From positions 1 through 64,000 of the forward strand of contig MU400710.1 in assembly GCA_022578965.1 (NCBI GenBank): a DNA stretch of 64,000 nucleotides, in the 5' to 3' direction. The translations under genes and the position numbers were made by a program. Shown here piece by piece: positions 24,078-38,269 of the stretch (the stretch's first letter is position 1; each line of letters opens with the position of its first letter). This stretch comes from Xylaria sp. FL1777. Its lineage: Eukaryota; Ascomycota; Sordariomycetes; Xylariales; Xylariaceae. The notes beneath the pieces are model-generated. The model was given only the letters and a program-made list of their open reading frames with translations. It did no database searches and had not been told where the DNA came from.

Positions 24078-27000
24078 TTATCTTAGGTGCTTTAGACAAA
24101 AATGGTCCTTGCGTTTATACTTCTTTAGCTATACTACCTCTTTACTAATTACAACCCTTTTTACTTCTCTTAACACAAATTTAAAATTCTGGTTTAAAGC
24201 AACTATGTTGATTTTCTTGCTTACGTTTTTATTTAAAAAATAACAAACCGTAATTTATTTATATAACAACTTTAAATCTGTTTAAAGTTATACTTAATTA
24301 ATTAATTATTGTATTTTGCATATAGTTATATTTTTTTCGTATTTTTCTAACGCTTAGTTTTTGTTATATTGCATACTATAAATTTTTTAACTAAAATATC
24401 GTTTTTTTTATTATTGTTTTTTTTACGATTATTTTGCTTGCTTATATAGTTTACTATACTAGCGTTTATGCTACTTTTTATATTTAAATTAACTAACTTT
24501 TTTAATATTATTTTTATTGTTTTTAACTTTAAAAATAATTCTAATTATAAAAGCAATAACTTAAACAAAAAATCTAATTTTATATGCTAGCAACAAATTA
24601 TAATAAACATATAAAAGTACTAGTATTACAATTATAATTAAAGCTATAATTTTTGTTAGTTTTTAAAAAAATAGCTTTTATTACAAATTATAACTAGTAA
24701 CTAGTTAAAGCTACAAATGCATAAAATAGTTAATATATTAAAAGATCTTAAAGTTTAATAACGTTTTTAAAAAGCTAGTATTTAAATAAAATTTAAAAAA
24801 AATAATGCAAGTTATAATATTATTAATATTTTTACATTTTAAAACAAGCTTTTTATTTTATTTAAATAATTAGCCTTTACTAAATTTAATCTTAAAGCAT
24901 TTAAAGCTTTTAGTAAAAAGCCCTACTAAATTAAAAATGTTTATAATATGCAATAAATCAAAAAGTTACTTTGTTTTTTCTAGTTCTAAATTTAAAACGC
25001 ATTTTTACGTTTTGCTGCTTTTTTTCTAAGTATTTTTATAAATTAGCAAACTAAGCATAAATCTTATAACGCAATTAAAGCTAATATGCTGTTTTTTTAT
25101 ATTATTAAAGCATATATAATTATAGCTTTATTATTAAGTATATATGCACTTTTAATAAGCAATTTTTTATAGCAATCTATTAGTGTTTACTTTTATAGTA
25201 ATAAAACATAAACTTAAATAATTAATACTTTTGCTTAATTTAAAGTATATATTAGTTATAAGTTTGTTTTAAAATAGCTAAATAAAATAGCTAAACAAAA
25301 TTATATATATAGCAGCTAATTAGCTAATATTTTAATACTTAAATTAATAAATATATAGCTTAACTTAAAGCATATTACTTATAACCTAAGTACTATATTT
25401 ATATATAACAATTTTAACTTTAAAAATAATATTTAAAATCTTAGCATAAATTATAAAAATATTATGCAAAATTTAACTAATTATTTTATAGTTATTAGTT
25501 TAAACATGCTTAGCTTATTTATATAGTTATAATAGTATATTATTACTTTTTTTAAAAAAAAATAACTTTTTTTTTATTTAACGCTAATTTTAGCTTATAT
25601 AAATAAAACAATTAATTATTTATTAGTTTATGCTGTTTGTTTTTTATTTAAATTATTACATTTAAAACAGTTTGCTTTATTTTTAAACATTATATAACTA
25701 TAAAATAACGTTAGCTATATTTTGTAAACCTTTATTATTTATAAAAACAAAAAAAAAATATCTAAAGTATATTAAGTTTATAATATTTTATTTTGCACTA
25801 TTTTAAATTATTAAAACTATAATAAACAACTTATAATAATATATAAAAATTAAAAAACTACATTTTTTATTTAAGTTATAGCAGCTATTTAAATAAAAGC
25901 AAGCAATATATATAACTATAAATAATAAATGTTTTTTATACTAGCTTTTTTTTATATTGCGTTAAATTTTATTTAACTAATTTTTTGGACTTTTTAAGAT
26001 TTTTTTATAAAATATAACGTATAATTCTTTAGCTGCAAGCAATATATTAAAAAAAATAAAGTTTAATATTATTAAGCTCTGCTATTACTATATAATAAGT
26101 TTTATGCTTATATTTTAGCGTTTTTAATTTATAACTCAGTTAAATTTAATATATTATTTTTTAATAAAGTTTAACTAAACTATATTTAAATAGCATTAAA
26201 AAGCATAAATTTTATATTACTTAAACAAAAAATTGTAGCTTTATAGTTTTAATAGTTAAAATATGCAAATTAAACAAAAAAATATACTTAAAACAAAAGC
26301 AAATTAATTAATATTAAGTTTTAAAGCTATTATTAATATATAAATATTATAAAATATTTACTTATAATAATTATAGTAGTTTAGCTTAATAACTATAAAG
26401 TGCTATATTAAATTATTTTTTATTTTTTTATTTTTTTTTATAAAAGAAAATTTAGTAATTATAAACTAAAAATATTATATTTTGCTTAATTATTTTATCT
26501 TAATGTTATAAAACTAGAACTTACAACAAAAATACTATAGTTAAGCTTTATTTAATATATTATAGCTAAAAGCAAGTAAAAAGCTATTAATTTAGCTTTA
26601 AAGCATATTAATAATGCTTTTGCAATTAATATAAAAAATAACAAAAATTCTACGTAAAATATTTTTATTATATTTAATTAATTAGCTATTATAAGCTTTT
26701 ATACTGCTTTAATTTATAGTAATATAAAACAGTTTTTTTAAACATATTAAAATAAGCAGCATACTTTTTTTTTTATTAACTAAAATATTATTAAATATAC
26801 TTGCAAAATATATATTAATAGCAACACTAAAAAATGCACTAATAGCTATACTACGTTATATAATCTTTTTAATGCACTAAATTTATTAATAAAAAAAAAG
26901 CAATAATTTACTAATACTAAAATTAATAAGTTTAACACTAAAGTTGTTTAACTAACTAAAGTTTTAATATAGCAAAACATATTAAGTTTAGCTAATAAAA

Positions 27001-27090
27001 ATAAGCTATTTATTAAAAGTAATAAAAAATAGCAGCTATATATTTTTAATTATAAAAAAACAAAAAAGAAAAAAAGAAAAACTAAAAAAT

Positions 27091-27770
27091 TATAACTAAA
27101 TATAAATTAGCGCAAAGTATTATATACGTTTTACTTTTTTTGCTTTTTTTTTAGCTTTTTAAAACTATTATTTGCTAGTAATTCTTTATTATACTTTAGT
27201 AGTTTAAATTATACTAGTAAATCTATAGCTAGCAATATATTTATATATATAAAAAAAGCACTTAAATGTAATGCAACTATAGTTAGTTTTACTAAAAACA
27301 ACAAAATAAAAGTTATAACTGCTATTAACCATAAAGCTAATTAGCTTAACTATATATTAAGCGTTTAATAAGTATTTAACTATTGCTTTGTTTGCATTTT
27401 TAGTATTAATTTTAAAGTTAAACAAAGTATATTTTTAATAGCATTTTTAATTTATGCTTTATTTATAAAATGCTTAACATGCTTATTAAAAGCATGCTAA
27501 TATATTATAAAAAGCTTAATATATAAAACGTAGCTATATTTTTTTTATTTATTTTATTTAAATATTTTTATAGCATTATAAACTAAAAAAAACATAGTAT
27601 TTATATTAATTATTTTATTAAACATAGCAGCAATATATTACTAAACTTTTTTTAGCATAAAATATTTTGCTATGTTATTAATAGCAAAGTTTAAGTATTA
27701 ATATAAGTTTATAAAGTATTTTACGTAAAATTTTTAAAGCTTTTGTTATAAAAACTAAAAAATAATTTTT
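27091..27770 (-). pseudogene. C2H2-finger ORF remnant of T3
   Basis: Homologue of T2 14650-15330 by position and alignment, with more stops. Function as for the T2 copy; not active. Confidence 0.42.
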
Positions 27771-29690
27771 TTTTAAAGCATAAACTATTAGTATATTTTT
27801 AGCAACAACCTTAATAGTTAGCTAAAGTTATAATAATATAAGTTATAGTACATTTTTTATTACATATTTTTTTGCTTTTTAATATTTTTATTATTTAGCT
27901 GCTATAAAAACTATAAAATATACTTTTTAAAATATTTTATATTTATAAATTTATATATATTTAGCTAAATAGTTTATAGCTTATTTTTAAACTTTAGTTT
28001 AGCTTTAGTTTATTTAGTAAGCTTAACTAGCTTAAATTGTTTTAATTTAAAGTTAACTATTAAACTATTTTTATTTTTAAGCTTATTAGTTATAATTAAT
28101 TAATAATTTAATAGTATAAACTATATATAGCTAAACGTTAAACTTTTTAATGTATTATTATTTATGTTTATTATAAAGCGCAAATTATTTTAATTGTTTT
28201 TTAGTAGCTTTTTTTTATGCTTTAGTTTAAAAAGCTTAACTTTTTGCGCTTTTAATAAATCAAAATACTAATAAAAAGCAAAAAAAAATGCTGTTTTTTA
28301 TGTTATACTATTTTAAATAGCTTAGTTAAACTTTTGCAACAAGTTTAAAAAATCTTTAAAAGCAATAAAGCTAAACTAAACAATATGCATTATATTACAA
28401 ATATTTATTTTTATTTTAAAAGCTATAATAGCAAATATAATCTAACAAAAAAAGTCTAGCTTTATAAACTTGTTATATAACTATTATTAGTTATTAAAAC
28501 GTATATTTACATTATATTTTTAAATAAAGCGCTTTATTTTAATTAAAATAAATTTTAACCTTTAAAACTATATTATTAAAAAATAGTACGTAGTAATAAG
28601 CTTTTTTTTACTATTTATAAAAACAATAGTTTTAAAGATTAAATATATTATATTACGCTATATTCTATTAATTAAAAAACTTAATTACTAGTAATTTTTT
28701 ATAATAGTACTTTTTTCTATAAAATAAACAACAAAAAATATATTAAGCTAATTAACCGAAGTATAAATAAATTACAGTTTTTTTAAACAAATATTTTATT
28801 ATTAAAATCTAGCTTTAAGCAATATAAACTTTTAAGCGTTTAAGCTTAGTATAGTAATATAGCTAAACTATAATATATTTTGTAAAACTAACGCTTTTAT
28901 ATAATATATATTAAAATATATAATTTAGAAATCTTTTTATTAATAAACTATATAAAGCTTATTAATAGCTATAAATATAATTTTTTAATTAAATAAAAAG
29001 TTATAAAACAAGTTAATAAAATATTTTTAAATAGCTTATTTAAGCTTAAAAATAACATATATAAAATATTTTAAAGCTAATTTAGCTTATATAGCATTAT
29101 TGTATTAAATAGTAAAAATATATTTTTATAACTATTTATGTAATACTAATTAACTTTTATTATATTATTTATTATTAATAATAAATAAGTATTAAAAATT
29201 CAAGCAATTAAATTAAACTAATTATGTTTTAATTGTTTTAATAAGCATAATTATAAAGTTATTATACTTTATATAATAACTAAAACAGTTTATAATATAA
29301 TCTTTTTTTTATAACTAATTTAAGCTATTAGTATAATATTACTATAACAAAATATTATATGCTAAATTAACTTAACTTGTTTAGCTTTAAGCTTAAGCTT
29401 ATATAATCTATTAAATTAACAATAATTTAAAATAGCACTAATAATAGCTTATATAAAGTTATATTTTAATATATGCCATTAATTATGTTTTAATTGCAGC
29501 AGAATATATTATATAAAATACTAAATATAATTACTAAATAAATGCTTTAATATTGCATTATTAGCTAGTTTATTTAGTTTGCTAAGTTTTCTAATAAATT
29601 TTAAAAGTTCTAAAGCTATTAGTTTTTTTAAAAAGCAACTATTAATTAAGCTAAAGCTAAAATTGTTAAAAGTTTGCAGTTTTATAATAA
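27771..29690 (-). pseudogene. RecQ-like helicase remnant of T3
   Basis: Homologous to T2 12731-14650. A 61-codon stretch at 29521-29706 on the minus strand is still open and is in the frame of motif I; it is the N-terminal part of the helicase. Near 29300 the motif I Gly codon is AGT in this copy against AAT in T2, which points to an ancestral GGT. Confidence 0.75.
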
Positions 29691-30066
29691 AGTAAAAAAA
29701 TAACACTAGTTAATAAATTAACAAATAAAGCTTAACTTTTAACCGTTTAAGCTTAAAACATTATAATATAATAAAATATTTTAATTATAAAGTTAGCACT
29801 AAATATAAGCATTACTATAAAAAGCTTTAAGCAATATTATAATTGTTTTTTTTAAGTTTTATTAGCAAATAATTTATAAATATAAGTAGTATATATACGT
29901 ATGCAAAGTAAACCTTAGCTTAAAAATTAATAAAAGTGCTTTAGATTAAAATACATAAAACGTAAGCTTTAAACCTACAAATACATTTATATAAGCTCTT
30001 AAAGAAAGTAAGTCGTAGCTTGCAGTTCTATGTTTTTAGTCTAAAGCACCTAAAATAAGAAATATT

Positions 30067-30108
30067 TAAAAAAAGCAAAAAAATAAAACTAGCTTAAGCT
30101 AAATAAAA
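30067..30108 (+). other. 42-bp sliver of the LINE-side host DNA between T3 and T4
   Basis: Begins after the T3 duplication and ends with AAATAAAA (30101-30108), the presumed left target duplication of T4. It would join directly to 24077 if T3 were removed. Confidence 0.7.
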
Positions 30109-30476
30109 TTATTTTAAGTGCTTTAAACTAAAAACATAGAATAGTAAGCTATGCTTACTACAAGCTATAACTTACTTTTTTTAAAGGCTTATGTAAATGT
30201 ATTTATAGGTTTAAAGCTTACATTTTATATATTTTAGTCTAAAGCACCTTTGTTAATTTTCGAGCTAAAGTTTACTTTGCATATATATATATACTATTTA
30301 TACTTATAAACTATTTGCTAATAAAACTTAAAAATAATAATTATAATATTGCTTAAAGCTTTTTATAGTAATATTTATATTTAGCGCTAACTTTATAATT
30401 AAAATACTTTATTATGTTATAATGTTTTAAGTTTAAACAGTTAAAAGTTAAGCTTTATTTATTAATTTATTAACTA

Positions 30477-31024
30477 GTGTTATTTTTTTACTTTATTATA
30501 AAACTATAAACTTTTAACAATTTTAGCTTTAGCTTAATTAATAGTTATTTTTTAGAAAAACTAATCGTTTTAAAACTTTTAAAATTTATTAAAAAGCTTA
30601 GTAAACTAAATAAACTAGCTAATAATGCAGTATTAAAACATTTATTTAATAACTATATTTAGTATTTTATATAGCATATTTTGCTGCAATTAAAATATAA
30701 CTAATAGCATATATTAAAATATAACTTTATATAAGCTATTATTAGTGCTATTTTAAATCGTTATTAATTTAATAAATTATATAAGCTTAAGCTTAAAGCT
30801 AAACAAATTAAGTTAATTTAGCATATAGTATTTTATTATAATAATACTATATTAATAATTTAAACTAGTTATAAAAAAAGTATTATATTATAAACTATTT
30901 TAGTTATTATATAAAGTATAATAACTTTATAATTATGTTTATTAAAACAATTAAACCATAATTAGTTTAACTTAATTGCTTAAATTTTTAATACTTGTTT
31001 ATTATTAATAATAAATAATATAAT
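30477..31024 (+). pseudogene. RecQ-like helicase remnant of T4, N-terminal part with motif I
   Basis: Contains the Walker A equivalent near 30867, reading T-S-Y-K-K-S-I. AGT at the first Gly position is one step from GGT, whereas T2 has AAT. Cut by element B at 31024; the rest of the gene is at 59447-60818. Confidence 0.75.
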
Positions 31025-31231
31025 TAGTAAAGTTTATTATAAGTAATAAAGCAATTAAGCTTAAAAAGTGTAATGTTAATTAAAAGGAAAAGAACTTTGC
31101 AAGCAATTGTTATATAATTGCTTTAAGCATAAGCTTTATATAGCTATTTAGTTAAGCTACTATAGTTATAAGTAAAAATACTATTATAGCTAAACCTTAT
31201 AAATATAAAGTTTTCTTTTTAGTTTATATTA
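31025..31231 (-). repeat. B LTR, left copy
   Basis: 207 bp, alignable end to end without net indel to the right LTR. Differences are transitions, for example GTTTTC here against GTCCCT on the right near the outer end. Confidence 0.88.
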
Positions 31232-32225
31232 AGTGCTAAAGCATAAAAAAGAAGTTATTAACTTTAATAAAGCTAATTTAGCTATTTATATAAACTAATT
31301 TCTATTTTAAAGATTATAATTAATTTAAGTTATTTATTAATTAATTAATTAAGCAAGCATAACTTTCCGTGGCTTTTTATACGGTTGCTTACTAGCAATA
31401 AGCTTTATAGCTTTTGCTTTATTTTTATTTTTTAGTTTTAACTTAGCTCGTTTTTTTATATAAGCTTAATATTTTTTAACTAAGTTTTTAGTTAATTAAA
31501 ATTGCTACTTTAATCTTTACTAGTTGTTTTTATAACTATATTTCTTTTATTTAACTAAATAATTAAAACTTAACTTAGTTTAATTAATATAATGCTTTAA
31601 AATAGTTTTAATTTTAAACAAATTACTTTTTTTGTTGAAGTTTTGCTTATTATAAATAAAACTAAGTAAAAGTACAGTTTAATAAAATAGGTCTTTACTT
31701 TATTAGCTAAATAAAAAGTATGCAATAAAAATTATAAAGTATATATTAAAAGTTTTTAGTAAATTAATATAATAAGCTACCTAATTTATTTGTTTTATTA
31801 TTTTATATAGTTTAATGCGTTGCTATAAGTACTTTTTAAATAAATTACTAAAAAAATAGTATCTTTTATATAGCTTTAAATAAACTTTGTTTTTAATATT
31901 AAACTTTATAAGCTTATTTTTATTATTATAATAATATTTGGCTTTTATAGTAGCAAAGTTTATAGCTAACTTAGCATTTTTATATAAATGTTTACAAAAA
32001 AAGCAAATGTTTTTTAATGTGCTATATAACTTATTATTGCTAATAAGTATATTATTAAAACTAAAAAGTTTAAATTTAAATAATTGCTTATGTAGTAAAA
32101 ACTTAATAAAATTTAAGTATGCATTATTAAAGTTTTATTGCAAAAATAAAAAAATATTTACTTAATTGCAATTAAAGTAAGCAAAAGTATAATATTAAAT
32201 AGCAATTTTAATAGTTTGATTTTTG
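31232..32225 (-). other. B internal segment 1 (between left LTR and T5)
   Basis: About 1 kb. A patch near 31365-31400 is less mutated (CCGTGGC and ACGGTTGC survive). A 75-codon open stretch at 31938-32165 on the plus strand is open by chance or antisense; no domain is recognised. The last 8 bases, GATTTTTG (32218-32225), are the target duplication of T5. Confidence 0.5.
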
Positions 32226-34412
32226 TTATCTTAGGTGCTTTAAACTAAAATGGTCCTTGCGTTTGTATTTCTTTAGCTATACTACTTTTTTACTAATTAT
32301 AACCCTTTTTACCTTTTTTAACATAAACTTGGAATTTTGGTTTAAAGTAACTATGTTAATTTTTTTGCTTACGTTTTTATTTAAAAAACAACAAACTATA
32401 ATTTATTTATGTAGTAACTTTAAATTTGTTTAAAGTTATACTTAATTAATTAATTATTGTATTTTGTATATAGTTATATTTTTTTTGTATTTTTTTAACG
32501 CCTAGTTTTTGTTATATTATATACTATGGATTTTTTAACCGAAATATTGTTTTTTTTACTATTGTTTTTTTTGCGATTATTTTGCTTGCTTATATAATTT
32601 ACTATATTAGCGTTTATGCTACTTTTTATATTTAAATTAACTAACCTTTTTAATACTACTTTTATTACTTTTAACTTTAAAGATAATTTTAATTATAAAA
32701 GTAATAATTTAAACAAAAAATCTACTTTTATATGTTAGCAATAAATTGCAACAAACATATAAAAGTATTAGTATTATAATTATAATTAAAGCTATAATTT
32801 TTGTTAGTTTTTAAAAGAATAGCTTTTATTGCGAACTACAACTAGTAATTAATTAAAGCTATAAATATGTAAAATAGTTAATATATTAAAAAACCTTAAA
32901 GTTTAATAGCGTTTTTAAAAAGCTAGTATTTAAATAAAATTTAAAAAAAATAATACAGGTTATAATATTATTAACATTTCTGCATTTTAAAACGAGCTTT
33001 TTATTTTATTTAAACAACTAGCTTTTATTAAATTTAATTTTAAAGCATTTAAAACTTTTAGTAAAAAGCTTTATTAAATTAAAAATGTTTATAATACGTA
33101 ATAAATTAAAAAATTACTTTGTTTTTTTTAATTTTAAATCTAAAACGCATTTTTACGTTTTACTGCTTTTTTTTTAGGTATTTTTACAAATTAGCAAACT
33201 AGGCATAAATCTTATAACATAACTAAAGCTAATATGCTATTTTTTTATATTGCTAAAGCATATATAATTATAGCTTTATTATTAAGTATATATGCACTTT
33301 TAACAAGCAATTTTTTATAGCAATTTATTAGCATTTATTTTTATAGTAATAAAATATAAACTTAAGTAATTAATACTTTTGCTTAATTTAAAATATATAT
33401 TAGCTATAAGTTTGTTTTAAAACAGCTAAATAAAATAGCTAAACAAAATTATATATATAATAGCTAATTAGCTAATATTTTAATACTTAAATTAATAAAT
33501 ATATAGCTTAACTTAAAGCGTATTATTTATAACTTAAGTGTTATATTTATATAATAATTTTAACTTTAAAAATAATGTTTAAAATTTTAGCATAAGTTAT
33601 AAAAATATTATGTAAAATTTAATTAACTGTTTTATAATTGCTAGTTTAAATATGTTTAGCTTATTTATGCAGTTATAATAGTATATTATTACTTTTTTAA
33701 AAAAAAAATAGCTTTTTTTTTATTTAATGCTAACTTTAGCTTATATAAATAAAACAACTAATTATTTATTAGTTTATGTTGTTTGTTTTTTATTTAAATT
33801 ATTATATTTAAAAAGGTTTGCTTTATTTTTAAACATTATACAACTATAAAATAACGTTAGCTATATTTTATAAACTTTTGCTATTTATAAAAACAAAAAA
33901 AAAATATTTAAAGTATATTAAGTTTATAATATTTTATTTTGCATTATTTTAAATTATTAAAACTATAATAAATAACTTGTAATAATACATAAAAATCAAA
34001 AAACTATATTTTTTATTCGAGCTATAATAGCTGCTTAAATAAAAGCAAGCAATATATATAACTATAAACAATAAATGCTTTTTATATTAGCTTTTTTTTA
34101 TATTATGTTAAATTTTATTTAACTAATTTTTTAGACTTTTTAAGATTTTTTTATAAAATATAACGTATAATTCTTTAGCTATAAGCAGCATATTAAAAAA
34201 AATAAAGTTTAATATTATTAAGCTTTGCTATTATTATATAATAAGTTTTATGCTTATATTTTAGCGTTTTTAATTTATAACTTAGTTAAATTTAGTATAC
34301 TATTTTTTAATAAAGTTTAATTAAACTATATTTAAACAGCATTAAAAAGCATAAATTTTATATTATTTAAGTAAAAAATTGCAGCTTTATAGTTTTAATA
34401 GTTAAAATATAC

Positions 34413-34906
34413 TGTTATAAAATTAGCACCAGGGTGGCTTTTAAAGCGGCTTAATGTTTTTATACATATTTTGCACTTTTTCTTTTGCTAGCTAGAGCCA
34501 ATGTTATGTAATAATTTACTTAGCTTACTAAGCTCATAGTAATTTAAAGCTTATTAAGCTTATAGTAATTTAAGGCTTATTAAGCTTATAGTAATTTAGT
34601 GCTTACTAAATTTGCAATAATTTAAGAAAAATTACTACTTTTTTTCTTTTTTTTTTATTTATATAATTATATACTTTTTATATTTAATTATTTACTTAGT
34701 TTTAGTTTTTTAGCTATTAATTTTTTATAACTGCTAAGCATTAATATATTTATTACTTTTAATTTTTTAAAACCTTTATTAATGCATAGTAATAAAAGTA
34801 TTTCAAAAACTTCTTTAACGAACTATTATTAAAAATTTTATTATTACTTGCAAATTAAAACCTTAAAAGCAAACTTGTTATATTAGTATATAATAAGTTT
34901 ATTATA
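34413..34906 (+). repeat. A2 5' LTR
   Basis: 494 bp. The first 100 bases keep CCAGGGTGGC and AGAGCC and so are less mutated than the 3' LTR, whereas the far end is more mutated. Contains the 26-bp tandem units near 34510-34615. Promoter function expected from the family; no TATA box can be singled out in such AT-rich DNA. Confidence 0.92.
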
Positions 34907-35099
34907 CTTTAATAGCTTTTTAATTAATAGAACTTAATACATAAAAACAAATATTAATATAAAGAGTTAAATAATAAATAATTTACAAAATATACTTTTA
35001 AAAGTATACTAAAAAGATATTTAAAAAACAAAAATACTAAATAGCATTATATAAGTAAACTTTACTTAATAACTAATAAAACTAGATTTAAGTTATATT

Positions 35100-36420
35100 A
35101 TTAAAAACAAAAAGTTAAAAATTAAATTTAAGGATTTTAAAGATTTTTAGAACTAGCAATATATTAAAATAATAGATCTTAGCACTTTTATTAGTTACTT
35201 TTATTAAAAAAAAAGCAATAATAAAAAAAAAAAAGTTAAACAGTAATAATAAAAAAAAACTAACGTTAATACTAGTACTATAAAGCAAACTAGTTGCTTT
35301 AACTTAAAAAATAGCTTAAATATTAAGCGTTATAACTTTTAAACTAGCATAAATATTAGCTATAATAATTAAAGCAGCAATAATATTTGCTATTATAACA
35401 ATAAGTTAAAAGTTTAAATAAGTAATTATATTATAATTAATATTAATATTATTACTAGTAAATTTAATGTTAATTTTTATTATTGCTATATTTAAAGTAA
35501 TAACTTAAAATAAAAAACTTAACTTTTTATTATTATTATTACTTTTATTATTAAAATTATTTATAATGTTAAAAATGCTAAACATTAAAAGTTTTAAACT
35601 TATTGCTTTAAAGCTTTATAATAAATTTATAAATATAAAAGCTTTTTTAATTTATGCTAAACTTTATTTAAAATAGTATTTTATTATTATTATAAAAAAA
35701 AATTAAAAAATAATAATTATTTTATAATTTTTGTTAAAAAAAGTATTAAAATAGTTTTAATTTATTTTAAAAGATTTTTTAAAAGCTAATAAGTTAATTA
35801 ACCTTAAGCTAAAAATAAAAAAGATTTTTAAAAACTATATTAAGTTTAAAAATTAAATAAAAGCATTATTTAAAAATACTTAAAAAGCAAAATACGCAAA
35901 AAAAGCATTTTATTGCTTAAAACAAATAAAAGCAGCAATAAATTATACTATAAAATTTAAACGATTAGCAGTAATTTTAAAATTACTTAAGCTTATATTG
36001 TTTTATTTATTTTATAGTAAACTTAAAACTTAAGTTTAAAATAAACTATATAAAATAAATAAACTAACAAAAATTAATACGTATATTAATATAGCTATTA
36101 TAATTAATTAATAATTATTTAACTAGTATTTTAAAACTAAAAAAACTAAAAAAAATAAAAAAAAGAATATTTAAAAGAGTATTAAATAAAAATTTAAACA
36201 AATTAATAAAGTTTAAAAATAATAATCTTAAAATATGTTTAAAGTTAAATGTTATAACTGTAAAAAAAAAAAACACTTTTAAAAATAATGCTAATTTAAA
36301 AAAAAAAATAAAAAGAAAAACTATAAAAAAGGAAAGATTTTTTAACTTAAAAAAAAAGTATAAGTTATAAAAGTTTAAAATAATAAAAAATAACAAAGCA
36401 ATTTAAAAAATATGTTTTTA
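35100..36420 (+). pseudogene. gag remnant of A2 with CCHC zinc knuckle
   Basis: The nucleocapsid-like protein that packages element RNA. At 36250-36291 the codons read C-Y-N-C, K-K-K-K, H, F-stop-K-stop, C. This is an exact C-x2-C-x4-H-x4-C spacing with all four zinc ligands intact. It is preceded by M-F-K-V-K and followed by Lys-rich sequence, as at the C-terminus of gypsy gag. The two stops are TAA, expected from CAA or CGA. Upstream sequence from about 35100 is too decayed to define a start. Confidence 0.75.
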
Positions 36421-38269
36421 AAGCAAAAATATAAAATTGCTGTTTTAAATTAAAACAGAAGTGCTATATTAAACAAATTTAAATGCTTTATTTATATAAA
36501 TTAAAATAAACAAGCATACAAATATTATTTAAAAGCTTTATAATTATTAAAACAAATTACAAAAAAATATATTTATTATATAAACAATTAAAGTTATTTA
36601 ATATATAATTTAAAAAAATAGTTTAACTAAAAGTAATAAATAATAAAAAGTAATAAATTAATATAATTAATAAACTTATAAAACTATAAAAACTTTAAAC
36701 TACTAAAGCTTAAAATATAGCTTAAAAAAAAGTTATGTTTAAAAAAACAAAACTATAACTATAAATAGTATAGTTATTAAATTAATTATAAACTATTAAA
36801 ACATTTAGTTGTTAAATAAACTTAAAAAAACAAAACTTATAAAATTTTAAAGTAAAAATAAATAAAATTAAAAGCTATAAAAAATACTATAAAAAAAGAA
36901 TTAATAAAAATAAATAAAGTATTTTTATAGCTTAAATTGCTTTAAATATAATAAAACAAAAAAACATTAATAATTAGCATAAAAACTAATATGTTTTAAA
37001 AACTAAAGCTAGCAATTTAACTAATTATTAAAAGTTATTATTATAATAAAACTATAATAAAAAACAATAATAATATTTTATGCTTAAAAAATCTAAAATA
37101 TAACGAAGTACTATAAAATTGCTATATAATATATTATTGCTATTAATATTTACTTAATAAATTAAAAAATAATTAGTTTTTTAAACAAATTGCAAAAATA
37201 AAAATATAAAACTTTTATAAATTAAAGTAATTAGTTATAATTATAGTTTACTACAAAGATTTACAAAAATTTGCAATATTTAAAAAGAATTTTAATTGCA
37301 TTTATAATACTATTTTAAAAAAATATAAAAATAACTGCTATAAATATTATTAGCTAATTAAAGCATAATTATACTAAAAAATAGTTGCTAAAAGCAAAAA
37401 AGCTTAAAAACTGCAATTTAAAGCTTAACTAAAAGCAAAAATAAAACAAAGCGCAAGAATATCTAGAGTACAAAATAAAACAAGCATTTAAACATCTTAT
37501 AAAAAAAAATCAAAAAACAAAATAAATATTCGCTAAAAAAGCAGCAAATAGTTAAAAAAACTAAAGCTTTACGTAAAATTTAATATAATAACTAATAAAA
37601 CTAATTTAAAGTTAAACTTATATATTAAAAAAAAAAGTATAACATTTTAATTAATTTAAAAGCATAAGCTAATATAATTTTATTTAAAATAGCAAAATAA
37701 AATGAAATTTTTTAAAAATATAAACAAAAATTTTAAAAAATTAAAAGATTTAATAAAAGTACTTTTAGCTATAATAACAGTTATATATTTAAAAAAACTA
37801 AACCTTTTAATATATTTATATAAAAATACAAAAAACAAATTATATTAAATATTGCTAATATATTTAATTATAATATTATTTTAGAAATATTATAGCTAGA
37901 AACTAGTAACTTTTTAATTTAATAAAAAGCAAAAACTATTAATTAAAAAAGTAAAAAATAAAGCAAAAAAATCAGAAAAATTGCAAAAAAAATTCTAAAT
38001 AAAATATTAAAAATATATTATAAATTTTATAAACTATTTAAAAAAAGAAAAAAAAAAGAACTTTTTAAACATAGCTTATAAAATTACTATATTTTTATTA
38101 AAGAAAAATGTTAACTAAAGCTTTATTAAGTATATTATATAAGCTTAAATAAAATAAACGCTTTATAAAAATACATTTAAAAAAATTTAGCAAGAAGATT
38201 TTTAAGAAAATCTTAGTTATTTGCTAAATATTTTATAATGCTAGTACTTAAAATAAAAAATAAAAAATA

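Larger units (their letters stand above)
24078..30058 (-). mobile_element. T3: complete family T copy, minus orientation
   Basis: A 5,981-bp copy. The right TIR begins TTATCTTAGGTGC at 24078 and the hairpin left end finishes CCTAAAATAA at 30058. It is flanked by a perfect 8-bp duplication, GAAATATT, at 24070-24077 and 30059-30066. It inserted into LINE ORF2. The first 900 bases (element right end) are moderately mutated, and the hairpin loop has lost the C and G runs seen in T2. Confidence 0.93.

Noticed and set aside
36115..36396. A 93-codon minus-strand ORF rich in Phe and Leu
   Set aside because: It is the antisense of the gypsy gag region that carries the intact CCHC knuckle on the plus strand; Phe/Leu richness is the complement of poly-Lys.
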